Shown: positions 1 to 9,551, counted from the first letter of the stretch. The stretch: DNA of 64,000 nt from CAYFXE01 sp964347035 (GCA_964347035.1 CAYFXE010000003.1:59460-123459), one strand, 5' to 3'. The notes: generated by a model from the sequence alone, not told the origin. Numbers and translations: made by a program.

Positions 1-713
1 GCAAGATTCCTGAATGTCTGGGCCAAATCCGGGTTTTTGAAGGTATCGCCGGGTTCATACGGAAGGCCTTGATTCAGATAATGGCTGTCTTCTCCATCAT
101 TCAGCACCAATTTTTCATACTCATCTTTGTTGATCGTACTGAAAGTTTGACTAATTGTATAACCCTTTTCAGCGATGGTTATCGCTTCCTCAGCAACGTC
201 TCTCAGGGATTGAGTCCCGTATTTTTTTAGAGCGTAAGTCCAGCCAGCTAGTGCTCCGGGTACAGCGACCGCCAGGCCGTGAGTTCTTTTCCAATCTCTT
301 CTGAGCTTGCCCTCCGAGATAAACATTTCAGGGGAAGCTCGGGATGGGGCCTTTTCTCTGTAATTGATTACGGTCAATTTCTTGGATGAGGCGAGATAGA
401 TGACCATGAAGCCGCCGCCGCCGATGCCCGAGGCAAAGGGTTCAGCCGCGTTTAGAGCGAATGCTGTCGCCACAGCCGCGTCGACAGCATTCCCTCCTCC
501 CTTGAGTATCTTCAATCCCGCCTTCGCGGCCAGATGATGAGCTGCTACGACCATTCCCGATTTTCCGACAAAGTTGTAGGGCTGATGACGATCAGCCGGG
601 AGTTGGTCAGGGGCTGTACCCTTAGCCTGAAAACCAAGGGAAGACAACACAACGATGAGAGTCGAGAGGATCAACAGCGTGTCCGGCTCAGGGATGAAAC
701 GTCTAATCTTCAA
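1..713 (-). CDS. ggt: gamma-glutamyltransferase, N-terminal part (cut by window edge)
   Basis: The minus-strand reading frame gives a signal-anchor-like hydrophobic N-terminus followed by GGT-family sequence. It includes the segment GMVVAAHHLAAKAGLKIL, then KGGNAVDAAVA and the glycine-rich GIGGGGFM stretch typical of gamma-glutamyltranspeptidases, which cleave glutathione and other gamma-glutamyl compounds outside the cytoplasm. I chose a TTG start at 713 because GGAGGAGG lies about 8 bases upstream. That start sits inside the last codons of scpB (11-base overlap), suggesting translational coupling. The catalytic threonine region would lie beyond base 1, so activity cannot be judged. The family call is firm; the exact start is less so. 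Confidence 0.86.
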   Translation of the reverse strand, partial: MKIRRFIPEPDTLLILSTLIVVLSSLGFQAKGTAPDQLPADRHQPYNFVGKSGMVVAAHHLAAKAGLKILKGGGNAVDAAVATAFALNAAEPFASGIGGGGFMVIYLASSKKLTVINYREKAPSRASPEMFISEGKLRRDWKRTHGLAVAVPGALAGWTYALKKYGTQSLRDVAEEAITIAEKGYTISQTFSTINKDEYEKLVLNDGEDSHYLNQGLPYEPGDTFKNPDLAQTFRNL

Positions 714-1251
714 TCTCTGATTCCTCCTCCATAATTTTGGATATTTCCTCTTGAGAAGGAAGATCCTTGATGTTATCAAGTCCGAAATGAGTCAAGAAGC
801 GGTTAGTTGTCCTGTAGATGAGAGGCTTACCAGGGCTTTTTTTTCTCCCGACGATTTTAACAAGTTTTTTCTGGAGAAGGACTTTCAAGGTGTGAGTCGA
901 ATCCACACCCCGGATGGCCGAGATTTCGGACAGAGTTATAGGCTGGTTGTAGGCGATAGCAGACAAGGTCTCGAGAGAAGCCCGGGAAAGACGGCTCCGC
1001 CTTTCGGCTTGGAGAAGACGCCTGATGTAGTCGTCAAATTCGGGCCTGGTCGCAAAAAGATAGCCTCCCGCAGACAGTACGATTTGGATGCCCCTCTCGT
1101 TCGACGTGTAGCTTTCCAGAAGCTCGTTTATGGCTTGTTCTATTTCTGAGTCTGGGAATTCATGCAGGACACTCTTGATCTTCTCCAGGGATAGGGGCTC
1201 TAAAGAGACAAAGATAAGAGATTCGATGAGTTCTTTCAATCTGTCTTTCAT
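703..1251 (-). CDS. scpB: segregation and condensation protein ScpB
   Basis: This 182-residue protein matches the ScpB family in length and in its paired winged-helix layout. The N-terminus has LKELIESLIFVSLEPLSLEK and the middle has the family block SRASLETLSAIAYNQPITLSE, followed by IRGVDS. ScpB binds ScpA and the kleisin-SMC complex that compacts and separates chromosomes in the cytoplasm. It overlaps the upstream scpA by four bases (ATGA), the usual operon arrangement, and its end overlaps the GGT start. The acidic C-terminal tail (EEISKIMEEESEIED) is common in the family. No smc gene is in the window. Confidence 0.95.
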   Translation of the reverse strand: MKDRLKELIESLIFVSLEPLSLEKIKSVLHEFPDSEIEQAINELLESYTSNERGIQIVLSAGGYLFATRPEFDDYIRRLLQAERRSRLSRASLETLSAIAYNQPITLSEISAIRGVDSTHTLKVLLQKKLVKIVGRKKSPGKPLIYRTTNRFLTHFGLDNIKDLPSQEEISKIMEEESEIED

Positions 1252-1982
1252 GTTGAAAATGATGTCCTCGGTTTTTTCCTAAGCCAGACCTTGATCGATT
1301 GGAAAAGTGTCTCTTGTGCCGCCAACACGATCCTGGCTTTGATCAGTTCCAGTAGAGCGAAAAAGGCAACCAGCGATTCCTGGAGCGATGCGTGATCGTA
1401 GAAATATTCGTAGAAGTCAAGATAGCCCTTATCTTCCAGGATGGTGATGATTTCCCTCATCTTCTCCTCGACGGTGTATTCCTTGCCCTTGATGAGGCGG
1501 ACATCCTCTTTCTCTTTCCGCTTCATGAGTAGGAAGAAGGCCTCAGCCAGGTCGAAAAGTGAAATGTCTTCAAGCTCTTCCTCTTCCTCGGGAAGATATG
1601 ATGGAATATAGATGCGCTTCCATTTTTTGAGTTCTTCTCCCTCTTTTATCCTCAACACGGAACTTAGAGCTTTCATTTTTTGGAAGTCTAGAAGTCGATC
1701 GACGATAGTCTGACGCGGGTCTTCGTCGGACTCGGGTTTCTCATCAGGCAGAAGCATTTGAGACTTGATGTAGATTAGGAGGGCAGCCATCAGGAGGAAT
1801 TCTGCCTCACGATCCAGGTTGATCTTCTCCTTCTGGTTGAGATAGTCAAGGTATTCTTTGGTGATGGTCGCTATTGGAATGTCATGGATATCGATTTTCT
1901 GCTTCTTGATCAGAAACAGAAGGAGATCGAGAGGGCCCTGAAAGAACTCCAGATTGACCTGGTAGCTTTGCCTCACATCCAT
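1248..1982 (-). CDS. scpA: segregation and condensation protein ScpA
   Basis: The 244-residue product has the kleisin signature near its start (FQGPLDLLLFLIKKQKIDI, then IPIATITKEYLDYL) and the conserved EFLLMAALLIYIKSQMLLP block, so it is ScpA, the kleisin that bridges SMC heads and binds ScpB. The acidic linker EEEEELEDISLFDL precedes a C-terminal winged-helix part with SLVAFFALLELIKARIV. It lies 22 bases downstream of trpS and overlaps scpB by four bases. The trpS-scpA-scpB order next to an M50 protease is a common bacterial neighbourhood. Length and motifs are complete. Confidence 0.95.
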   Translation of the reverse strand: MDVRQSYQVNLEFFQGPLDLLLFLIKKQKIDIHDIPIATITKEYLDYLNQKEKINLDREAEFLLMAALLIYIKSQMLLPDEKPESDEDPRQTIVDRLLDFQKMKALSSVLRIKEGEELKKWKRIYIPSYLPEEEEELEDISLFDLAEAFFLLMKRKEKEDVRLIKGKEYTVEEKMREIITILEDKGYLDFYEYFYDHASLQESLVAFFALLELIKARIVLAAQETLFQSIKVWLRKKPRTSFST

Positions 1983-2004
1983 AGAACGAATCGCTTTGTA
2001 CCTT

Positions 2005-2982
2005 CTAAATTCCTATCGCATTCCTGACTTCTTCCATAGTTTTTTGGGCTACCTGGCGAGCCTTTTTATTCCCTTCTTCGAGGATATTCCAGACAAGCTG
2101 GGGATTATTCTCAAAATTCTTCCTCTTTTTCCAGAAAGGAGTTAGGGTCTGGATGACGTGTTCGATGGCCACGGTCTTGCACTCCAGGCAACCGATCCCG
2201 GCTGTTCGACATCCCTCGACCAACGGCTCTCTGGCTTCTTCCGGAACGAATGCCATATGAAGTGTGAAAGCCGGACAGTCATCCGGCTCTCCCGGGTCCT
2301 GACGCCTTTGGCGCCGGGTATCGGTAACCATCGGCGAGATCTTGCGGCGGATCTCATTCGGATTGTCCTTGAGGTAGATAGCGTTTTGAAAGGAATTGCT
2401 CATCTTACGGCCATCCGTCCCGGCTAATTTCGGCACTTGGGTGAGATGGATTTGTGGCTCGGGAAAGACAGGACCATACAGACGGTTAAACCGTCTGGTG
2501 ATTTCTCTTGCCAGCTCTAGATGGTATGCTTGGTCTTCTCCGACAGGAACAATTTCAGCCTTGTAGATTATGATATCCGCCGTCTGGAGAACGGGATATC
2601 CCAAAAATCCATAGGTGTTGAGATCCTTATCCGGTAGTTCTCTTTGCATTTCTTTGAAGGTTGGAACTCTCTGGAGCCAAGGCAGTGGAATGATCATCGA
2701 GAGAAGGAGGTGGAGTTCTGCATGTTCTTTGACTTCGGATTGGACAAAGATAACACTTCTCTCTGAGTCGAGCCCGATGCTCAACCAGTCGGCGGCGTAA
2801 TCGAACGTGAACTGACGGATGGATTGGGAATTCTGGTATTCAGAACTCAGCGCATGCCAGGTGACAATAGTATAGAAGCAGCGGTATTTTTCCTGCATGG
2901 CTATCCAGTTGCGCAAGGCCCCAGCCAGATGACCGAGATGGAGAGGCCCTGTCGGTCGCATCCCACTGAGGACTGTTTTCAC
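2005..2982 (-). CDS. trpS: tryptophanyl-tRNA synthetase
   Basis: This is a 325-residue class I aminoacyl-tRNA synthetase that charges tRNA-Trp with tryptophan. The N-terminal GMRPTGPLHLGHLAGAL segment holds the HIGH-type motif (HLGH, residues 15-18), and the second ATP-binding motif appears as GRKMSNS at about residue 195. The tryptophan-binding stretch near YPVLQTADIIIYKAEIVPVG is also present. Length is usual for bacterial TrpRS. It sits 18 bases after the M50 protease and 22 before scpA, so the genes are probably co-transcribed. No T-box or other leader is visible because the gene is internal to the operon. Confidence 0.96.
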   Translation of the reverse strand: MKTVLSGMRPTGPLHLGHLAGALRNWIAMQEKYRCFYTIVTWHALSSEYQNSQSIRQFTFDYAADWLSIGLDSERSVIFVQSEVKEHAELHLLLSMIIPLPWLQRVPTFKEMQRELPDKDLNTYGFLGYPVLQTADIIIYKAEIVPVGEDQAYHLELAREITRRFNRLYGPVFPEPQIHLTQVPKLAGTDGRKMSNSFQNAIYLKDNPNEIRRKISPMVTDTRRQRRQDPGEPDDCPAFTLHMAFVPEEAREPLVEGCRTAGIGCLECKTVAIEHVIQTLTPFWKKRKNFENNPQLVWNILEEGNKKARQVAQKTMEEVRNAIGI

Positions 2983-3000
2983 TTTTTTTCCTTTTATATG

Positions 3001-3681
3001 TTACATAAACATTATTGTGTAAATGATGAATTGGATAGGTTGAATGATAAGGTTCAAGAGTCCTAAATAGATGAGTCCGAGGACGATGATGAAGCCAAAA
3101 GGGCGAATCCTTTCGTACTTAACGGCGGCTTCCTCAGAGAGAAGTCCGGAAAGCACTCCGCTGCCGTCTAGCGGAGGTATAGGGATGAGGTTGAACACAG
3201 CTAGGTAGGTGTTAATCAGGACTCCATAAAACAATATCAAAGCCAGGCCTTCTAAAGGATAAAAACCCCGAGGAAGAGCTCCTTGTCCGAGTAGGAAATT
3301 CCTCAGGAAATACCCGACATTCGGACTCAAGAATTTCAGAACAACGATGCCCACCAAGGCGAAGCCAGCCACAGACAGGTTGGAAAAAGGGCCAGCCGCT
3401 GATATCCAGAGGTTGTCCTTCCTAGGATTCCTGAGGTTAAGTGGATTGACAGGCACGGGTTTAGCCCAACCGAACACGGGAAAATTAAGGATAATCAGGA
3501 TGATAGGGAAGAGAATAGTACCTATGGGATCGATATGAGCCAGTGGATTGAGGGTTACTCTTCCCATCGCATAGGCTGTCGGATCTCCGAATTTATTCGC
3601 GGCCCAGCCGTGGGCCGCTTCGTGGATGGTGACGGCAAAGAGCAGGACAAAAATTCCGATAACGATGGTAACGATACTCAT
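3001..3681 (-). CDS. site-2 protease (M50) family membrane metalloprotease
   Basis: From the ATG at 3681 the protein is 226 residues, highly hydrophobic, with HEAAH (residues 20-24) in the first membrane helix as the zinc-binding HExxH motif and a later IPIPPLDGSG segment giving the conserved NPxxDG-like third ligand region. It belongs to the short, PDZ-less group of S2P/YwhC-like intramembrane proteases. An upstream in-frame extension to 3786 exists, but its sequence is not family-like, so I rejected it. It is the first gene of a run with trpS and scpAB. Substrate unknown; in relatives these proteases cleave membrane-bound regulators, which is only a possibility here. Confidence 0.88.
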   Translation of the reverse strand: MSIVTIVIGIFVLLFAVTIHEAAHGWAANKFGDPTAYAMGRVTLNPLAHIDPIGTILFPIILIILNFPVFGWAKPVPVNPLNLRNPRKDNLWISAAGPFSNLSVAGFALVGIVVLKFLSPNVGYFLRNFLLGQGALPRGFYPLEGLALILFYGVLINTYLAVFNLIPIPPLDGSGVLSGLLSEEAAVKYERIRPFGFIIVLGLIYLGLLNLIIQPIQFIIYTIMFM

Positions 3682-3846
3682 GTTAGACCAGAGGTATTTA
3701 TAACATAACAGGTAAGAAGCGTAAAGCCTAAAAAATGAATATTCCGCCTGATCTTTCTTCCTGATTCCGCAGATAAAAAATTCCATTTGGCGCTTTAGAA
3801 TCGGGGGGTCTCACAATACGAACGGTTGGTTTTTCTTACAGATAGA

Positions 3847-3870
3847 CTTGGGATTAGGCCTTATCCCAAG
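3847..3870. repeat. 8-bp perfect hairpin in the 3.7-4.0 kb gap
   Basis: The 354-base gap 3682-4035 has no convincing gene. It holds a perfect stem, CTTGGGAT (3847-3854) with ATCCCAAG (3863-3870), around the 8-base loop TAGGCCTT. It could end transcripts of the redox operon that arrive from the right, but no clear T-tract follows on either strand, so terminator function is only a guess. Confidence 0.45.
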
Positions 3871-3915
3871 GTTTTGTACTTGGGTGAAGTTAAGGACACA
3901 GCGCTTCCAGGCGAC

Positions 3916-3931
3916 AAGGCCTGACCCCAGC
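3916..3931. repeat. REP-like half site
   Basis: The sequence AAGGCCTGACCCCAGC shares the core CTGACCCCAGC with the right arm of the inverted repeat at 44577-44657. A matching left arm is not visible close by, so this looks like a lone or decayed copy of the same palindromic repeat family. Confidence 0.4.
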
Positions 3932-4035
3932 AGCTACGGAGAAGGACGGTGAGGGAATTGCCTGAAAAATCATGAGATATTTCCCTACACCTCGAGATGA
4001 CAATTATTTAATCCCTTATTTTTATTAGGCTGAGT

Positions 4036-5616
4036 TTAGCTGTTTAAGATTTTTTCGACTTCTTCCTTGTCCACTTCTGTAACCATCGGGATTCCGCTGA
4101 TCGTGGCGGCATCCTGAGTCAGGGCGGCAATGTCATCGCGCGTGATGTAGGACAGGTTGAATTTGCGGTTACCGGCCATGAGCTGTTTTAAACCCTGACT
4201 CAACCGTTTGAAATACCCATTCACACCGATAGCTCCGGTGGGGATATCCTTGAATCTTTCTCCAAACTGATGCTTTAAGTCGGTAGCGGTGACGAAGATT
4301 TCTTCCACCTTATTTCCGAATCTTTCCACATAAACAGGAATCTGATCTTCACTGATTCTCTTCCCGATGGTTTTGCCGACCATGGCGGCAGCCATCGGTC
4401 CTCTGGCCATTCCGACGGCTTTAAAGTAAGGCGCTCCTAAGGCCAGAGCTTTATAGATCTGGTCTTCGAACGTGATACCTCCGGCAGCAGCGACGTCAGG
4501 GATGTATTCCCCTTTTTCATCGAGTTTGCGGAGGTACTTGTACAGGAGGGACCAGATTTCAACACTTGGAATGCCCCATTCATTCATCATCCGCCAAGGA
4601 CTCATCCCAGTTCCGCCACCAGCACCGTCGACGGTCAGGAAGTCGAGTTTGGCTTTGGAGGCAAACTTAACAGCTCGGGCCAAATCGGCGGGTCTATAGG
4701 CTCCTGTCTTAAGAAAGATATATTTAGCGCCCGCTTTCCTAAGTTCCTCGACTCTTTGCATGAAGCTTTCCTCTTCGACCATCCCCAGGCGCGAGTGTCT
4801 TTCGAACTCTTTAAACGCCCCATGTTCAAAGGCTTTTATTATGTCTGGGTTCTCAGGATCCGGGAGAACAATATAGCCCTTTTTTTTCAGAGCTTGGGCC
4901 TTATCGAGTGTCTTGATCTTGACTTCTCCGCCGATATCTTTGGCCCCCTGTCCCCATTTCAGCTCAGCAACTTCAACACCGAGTTTATCGATTACGTACT
5001 CCTGCACACCCAACCTGGTGTCCTCGACATTGGCTTGGACCACGACGGCTCCGTAGCCATCCGTTTGCCACTCCTGGAAGAGTTTCACCCGGGTTTCCAT
5101 TTCCGGGGAGCGGGCGATTCTTCCGTTTTTGATCTCGGATTCGTCATCCATGGCGCAGACGTTTTCTCCGATAGTGAGGAGTGATCCTGAGATAGCCGCT
5201 CCGATGGCCAATCCGTCCCAGTTCTGTTTAGCCACGTTTGTCGATCCCATACCCGAAATGACAAACGGAACTTTGAGTTTGATTCCCTTATCGTGTCCGA
5301 TGGCTGTCTCGATAGTCACTTTGGGAAAAGTCGCCTTATCGGGATCGGCCTCGACACCATGGGCTCCGACCGCTGTCCCCATTATGGTGAAGTGCGAAAG
5401 ATCAACCGGATATTCTTTTTCAGATGCAGCGGTGATGATCCCGAACGGCTGAGGATAAAGGACCTCTGCTCCCCTGTAGGCTGATTTTCCAATCTCGCAC
5501 ATCCCGATACAACCATCAACACAGGTCACACACATTCCACTGAAAGGACTGATGGAACCTTCGGTTCTGTTTTTGGTTAGTGTTGCAGCACTCCTGTTGA
5601 GTTTTGTATAAGCCAT
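4036..5616 (-). CDS. FMN-binding glutamate synthase-like protein (GltB central-domain family)
   Basis: The 526-residue product matches the FMN/TIM-barrel synthase domain of glutamate synthase large subunits: the glycine-rich phosphate-binding stretch FLTVDGAGGGTGMSPWRMMN and later AAGGITFEDQIYKALALGA are characteristic. The N-terminus adds four closely spaced cysteines (29, 32, 36, 40), suggesting an extra iron-sulfur site. The N-terminal glutamine amidotransferase domain of classical GltB is absent, so any glutamate formation would need free ammonia or another amide-donor subunit; a different 2-oxoacid reaction is possible. It is the last gene of a four-gene redox operon, 51 bases after the HoxU-like gene, whose NuoF-GltD partner carries the GltD-like half. 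Confidence 0.85.
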   Translation of the reverse strand: MAYTKLNRSAATLTKNRTEGSISPFSGMCVTCVDGCIGMCEIGKSAYRGAEVLYPQPFGIITAASEKEYPVDLSHFTIMGTAVGAHGVEADPDKATFPKVTIETAIGHDKGIKLKVPFVISGMGSTNVAKQNWDGLAIGAAISGSLLTIGENVCAMDDESEIKNGRIARSPEMETRVKLFQEWQTDGYGAVVVQANVEDTRLGVQEYVIDKLGVEVAELKWGQGAKDIGGEVKIKTLDKAQALKKKGYIVLPDPENPDIIKAFEHGAFKEFERHSRLGMVEEESFMQRVEELRKAGAKYIFLKTGAYRPADLARAVKFASKAKLDFLTVDGAGGGTGMSPWRMMNEWGIPSVEIWSLLYKYLRKLDEKGEYIPDVAAAGGITFEDQIYKALALGAPYFKAVGMARGPMAAAMVGKTIGKRISEDQIPVYVERFGNKVEEIFVTATDLKHQFGERFKDIPTGAIGVNGYFKRLSQGLKQLMAGNRKFNLSYITRDDIAALTQDAATISGIPMVTEVDKEEVEKILNS

Positions 5617-5667
5617 TATGTTTACCTCCTAAAGTTCTCGTTGTATTGATTGCAGTGAGAAACTTGC

Positions 5668-6399
5668 TTAGCGAGCATTTTTTTCCTTTTTTTTCTTCTC
5701 ACTGTCGGGTTCTTCTGGCGGTCTCACACATGTTCCACACCGCCCAGCGTCGTACATCCAGCACTGGAGCTCATCATGAACATCTACGCAGGTGGGGTCC
5801 ATGTTCAGACAGGCATTGCAGACAACGGTGTCTGCATCCGGACCTGGACATTTCAACTGGCAGGCCGGACAGATATATATGCACCCCCCGCATTGTCGGC
5901 AGACATTAGATTTCATGTCGAAAGGTGTAGCGATTTTTCTCTGGAAACCCCGATTCTGGAAGCCGATAGCTTTGGCGTCCATCTGTTCGGCGCACATCCG
6001 AACGCAGAGACCACACAGGACACACTCCTCGTTGCGCACTTCAAACCTGACCTGGTTGACACCAAATCGTGATGCCAGATCTTGGATGATTTTTGAATTC
6101 GGTGCGACCGAGAGCATGAGCTCGATCATCATCTTCCGCGTTTCGAGGACACGCTTCGTGTCTGTCCTGATGGCAAGCCCTTCCTCCGCTGGATAGGTAC
6201 AGGAAGAAACAAGTTTGGTTTTTGGGGCTTCTCCAATTTCAACGAGACAAAGGCGGCAGCCTCCGAAGGGAGTGAGCCCTTCGTTGTAGCAGAGAGTGGG
6301 GATTTCGAGTCCATAGAATTTAGCTGTTTCGAGGATGGTCCAGCCTTCCTCAGCTTTGACTTCTAATCCATTTAATATGATGTTGATCATTTTTTCCAT
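5668..6399 (-). CDS. HoxU/NuoG-N-terminal-like iron-sulfur protein
   Basis: This 243-residue protein starts with a plant-type [2Fe-2S] ferredoxin domain: Cys37, Cys48 and Cys51 in LCYNEGLTPFGGCRLCLVEI and a fourth cysteine near residue 67. It continues with the NuoG/HoxU iron-sulfur region (ECVLCGLCVRMC and NVCRQCGGCIYICPACQLKC) and a further cysteine-rich tail. It lacks the H-cluster or molybdopterin domain of HydA, NuoG or formate dehydrogenase, so it is an electron-transfer subunit, not a catalytic end point. Its start overlaps the NuoF-GltD stop by 13 bases (an alternative ATG is at 6390). The highly charged lysine-rich C-terminus is not typical. Confidence 0.85.
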   Translation of the reverse strand: MEKMINIILNGLEVKAEEGWTILETAKFYGLEIPTLCYNEGLTPFGGCRLCLVEIGEAPKTKLVSSCTYPAEEGLAIRTDTKRVLETRKMMIELMLSVAPNSKIIQDLASRFGVNQVRFEVRNEECVLCGLCVRMCAEQMDAKAIGFQNRGFQRKIATPFDMKSNVCRQCGGCIYICPACQLKCPGPDADTVVCNACLNMDPTCVDVHDELQCWMYDAGRCGTCVRPPEEPDSEKKKKEKNAR

Positions 6400-9300
6400 C
6401 CTATTGCTTTTTTACCTTCCTCAGTCTCCAATTCACATCTCAGGCATCGCCTTGCTTCTTTTATAGCCATTTCTTTCGTTAATCCCAGTTCAACTTCCTT
6501 AAAGTTTTTCTGTCTTGCTTGTACTCTCAGCTTTGGCATCTTTGATCGTGTTGCCTTTTCTATTTCTTCTTCTGTGAGTTCTACAGGTTCGACATAGAGG
6601 GAGGGTCTATTCAGCTTATATTCCTTATCCATACTTTTTCCTGAAATGTACTTATCGATGGATTCAGCCGCTTCTTTCCCCGCAGCCATTGCTTCCACGA
6701 CGGTTTTAGGCCCTGTCACAACGTCTCCTCCAGCGAAAACTCCCTGTTGACTGGTCAAAAGTGACTCATCATCAGCCTCTATGGTGCCCCATTTTGAGAT
6801 TTTTATCTGACTCTTGTCGCCAAGAAACGAAATGTCAGGTCTTTCACCAATCGCTGGTATAAGTGTGTCTAATTCTATCTCAAATTCAGAGCCCTCAATA
6901 GGGATAGGCCTTCGTCTTCCGCTGGAATCAATATCGCCTAATTTCATTTGTAGACATTCCACCCCCACAACCTTTCCACGATGAGTTAAGACTTTTATGG
7001 GAGCAACCAAGAATTGAATATCTATTCCTTCTTCAAGAGCACTATCGATTTCTTCTTCAAAGGCGGGCATTTCTTTTCTCGTTCTTCTGTATAGGATTGT
7101 AACCTTTTTACATTTTTTATCTCTTATCGAGACTCGAGCCGCATCAATTGCAGCGTTTCCTCCACCAATAATGCCTATTCTTTCGCCGATCTCCACATCC
7201 TTACCTAGGTTTACGGATTTAAGCAAGTCCATGGCCTGTATAACACCTTTTGCTTTTTCACCTGGAATATTAAGCTTCATTGGCTTATGAGCTCCTATGG
7301 CAAGGAAGACAGCCTTATACCCTTTCTTGAAAAGATCATCGATAGAAAAATCTCGACCCAAAGCTCGGTTCGTTTCAACCGTGACTCCGGACTGGATAAT
7401 GTTTTCGATGTCTGAATTTAATAATTTCTTGGGTAATCTGTGCTCTGGGATGCCGGTGGTGAGCATTCCTCCCAACACAGGCAAGGACTCGAAGATTGTC
7501 ACAGCATATCCCTTTTGATTCAGGACGTAGCCGGCGGTGAGGCCAGCCGGTCCACCGCCAATTATTGCCACTTTTGTATTTTTGTGGGATCTTTCCTGAT
7601 TGATATGCAAATGATAGCCATTTTCAAGCGCCCAATCCATTACAAATCGTTTTAGGGAACGGATTGCTATGGATTCTCCAAATTCACCTGCTCGACATAC
7701 GGTCTCACAAGGATGGTGACAGACACGGCCGCATACAGAAGGTAAAGGATTGTCCTTTAGAATGATATCCAGTGCCTCTTCAAATTTTTCTTGAGCGATA
7801 TGGGCAATATAAACTGAGGCCTCCTGGTCAATCGGACAGATGTATTGACAAGGGGAAGAAACAATTTCTTTACAAACAAGCGCGGAGCACTTCTTGCGCT
7901 TGATATGATCTTCATATTCTTCCTTAAAATATCTCAGTGTGGAGAGGACCGGATTGGCAGCTGTCTGTCCAAGACCGCACATGGAGGCATCTTTGACAGC
8001 CTCTGCTAAAGATTCGAGGATTTCGATATTCCCGTCTTTTCCGTTTCCCCTGGATATATCTCTGACGATTTCCCACATGCGTTGTGTTCCTTCTCGGCAG
8101 GAAAGGCATTTACCACAGGATTCATCGCGGAGAAAATTCAAAAAGTACTTGGCCACGTCCACCATGCACGTGTTTTCATCCATAACGATCATTCCGCCTG
8201 AACCCATGATGGATCCAGCTTGGGTCAGACTCTCATAATCAATCGGCAAGTCTAATTTTTTTCTGGGGATGCATCCCCCTGAAGGGCCCCCTGTTTGGAC
8301 GGCTTTGAATTCTTTCCCGTCAGGGATTCCCCCCCCTATGTCAAAAATTATTTCTCTTAAAGTGAGACCCATCGGGACTTCTACCAAGCCTGTGTTATTG
8401 ATTTTTCCGACAAGAGAGAAGATTTTTGTTCCCTTGCTTCCGTTTGTGCCGATTTGTGAGAACCATTCCGGACCTTTTTGGATGATGATAGGAATGTTGG
8501 CCCATGTCTCTACATTGTTGATATTGGTGGGTTTTTTCCATAGTCCTTTAACGGCCGGAAAAGGAGGTCTCTGACTAGGTATTCCCACTTTTCCCTCTAC
8601 AGAGGCAATCAAAGCCGTCTCTTCACCGCAGACAAAAGCTCCTGCCCCCTTTGCGATATGGATACTTAAGTCGAAGCCACTTCCTAGAATATTCTTTCCC
8701 AGGAAACCCAATTGTTCAGCCTGTTCAATAGCAAGTGTAATATGCCGAAGAGCAAGAGGATATTCATCGCGGATGTAAATATAACCCTCCTCGGCTCCGA
8801 TGGCGTAGGCGCCTATTATCATCCCTTCTAACACTCTGTGAGGATTTCCCTCCAGCAGGCTGCGGTCCATGTAGGCGCCGGGATCACCCTCATCAGCATT
8901 GCAAATGATATACTTAGTGTCACCCTTGGCCTTTCTCGCCAAGTCCCATTTGCTTCCTGTTGGGAAACCTGCACCTCCCCGTCCTCTCAAACCAGATTGC
9001 TTAACACTCTCAATAATGCCTTCTGGATTGCCTTCCGAGATAGTACATGCTAGAGAACCGTAGCCTCCTACGGAGATATAATCAAAGACATCGGTAGGAT
9101 CAATGAGAGCATTGTCTCCAAGGATAAGACGTTTCTGTTTCTTATAAAACGTGATTTCTTTTTCATTAAGAGCCGTTGTCTCTGAGGCTGGATCGAGATA
9201 AAGAAGATGATCGATGACTCTATTTTCTAGTATCGTTGATAAAATGATATCCTTGGCATCTTTTGGTTCGACTTTTTGGTAAAAGAAGTCTAGGGGTTGA

Positions 9301-9551
9301 ATGATGATGTTGGGCTCAGCCTCACAGAACCCATGACAGCCAGTGACCTTAATTTGGGCCTTGTCCTCAAGATTTTCTTTCTTAATGGCTTTTTCTAAAG
9401 ATTCAATAACTTTCATCGAACCTCTAGCGCGTCCACAGGTTCCTGCTGAAACTATCAAAATCGGTCTTGTCTCAGATTTTTTCTTCTGAATTTCATCGGC
9501 GATGGTCTGCTCCAACTCTGTAACAGATTTAATTTTCTTTAGGCTCTTCAT
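6387..9551 (-). CDS. NuoF-GltD fusion: NADH-binding flavoprotein joined to NADPH-dependent oxidoreductase
   Basis: This 1054-residue protein fuses two redox modules. Residues 1 to about 570 resemble the NuoF/HydB subunit: a thioredoxin-like [2Fe-2S] domain (GTCGRARGS, GCHGFCE), the FMN/NADH stretch GLRGRGGAGFPTGSKW and NADEGDPGAYMDR, and the [4Fe-4S] motif SCGKCLSCREGTQRM. The remainder resembles GltD/NfnB: a cysteine-rich N-terminal cluster region (CQYICPIDQ, CGRVCHHPCETVC), an FAD Rossmann motif AIIGGGPAGLTAGYVL and a second nucleotide-binding motif IGIIGGGNAAIDAARV. Such an arrangement could couple NADH and NADPH pools and split electrons between acceptors, as known for NfnAB- and HydABC-type enzymes; that is inference. 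It overlaps nuoE by 23 bases and the next gene by 13. Confidence 0.9.
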   Translation of the reverse strand: MKSLKKIKSVTELEQTIADEIQKKKSETRPILIVSAGTCGRARGSMKVIESLEKAIKKENLEDKAQIKVTGCHGFCEAEPNIIIQPLDFFYQKVEPKDAKDIILSTILENRVIDHLLYLDPASETTALNEKEITFYKKQKRLILGDNALIDPTDVFDYISVGGYGSLACTISEGNPEGIIESVKQSGLRGRGGAGFPTGSKWDLARKAKGDTKYIICNADEGDPGAYMDRSLLEGNPHRVLEGMIIGAYAIGAEEGYIYIRDEYPLALRHITLAIEQAEQLGFLGKNILGSGFDLSIHIAKGAGAFVCGEETALIASVEGKVGIPSQRPPFPAVKGLWKKPTNINNVETWANIPIIIQKGPEWFSQIGTNGSKGTKIFSLVGKINNTGLVEVPMGLTLREIIFDIGGGIPDGKEFKAVQTGGPSGGCIPRKKLDLPIDYESLTQAGSIMGSGGMIVMDENTCMVDVAKYFLNFLRDESCGKCLSCREGTQRMWEIVRDISRGNGKDGNIEILESLAEAVKDASMCGLGQTAANPVLSTLRYFKEEYEDHIKRKKCSALVCKEIVSSPCQYICPIDQEASVYIAHIAQEKFEEALDIILKDNPLPSVCGRVCHHPCETVCRAGEFGESIAIRSLKRFVMDWALENGYHLHINQERSHKNTKVAIIGGGPAGLTAGYVLNQKGYAVTIFESLPVLGGMLTTGIPEHRLPKKLLNSDIENIIQSGVTVETNRALGRDFSIDDLFKKGYKAVFLAIGAHKPMKLNIPGEKAKGVIQAMDLLKSVNLGKDVEIGERIGIIGGGNAAIDAARVSIRDKKCKKVTILYRRTRKEMPAFEEEIDSALEEGIDIQFLVAPIKVLTHRGKVVGVECLQMKLGDIDSSGRRRPIPIEGSEFEIELDTLIPAIGERPDISFLGDKSQIKISKWGTIEADDESLLTSQQGVFAGGDVVTGPKTVVEAMAAGKEAAESIDKYISGKSMDKEYKLNRPSLYVEPVELTEEEIEKATRSKMPKLRVQARQKNFKEVELGLTKEMAIKEARRCLRCELETEEGKKAIGWKK

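Noticed and set aside
751..1149. Plus-strand ORF opposite scpB
   Set aside because: It is antisense to a well-supported ScpB frame and shows no family-like sequence.
4756..5184. Plus-strand ORF inside the glutamate-synthase-like gene
   Set aside because: Shadow of the conserved minus-strand frame.
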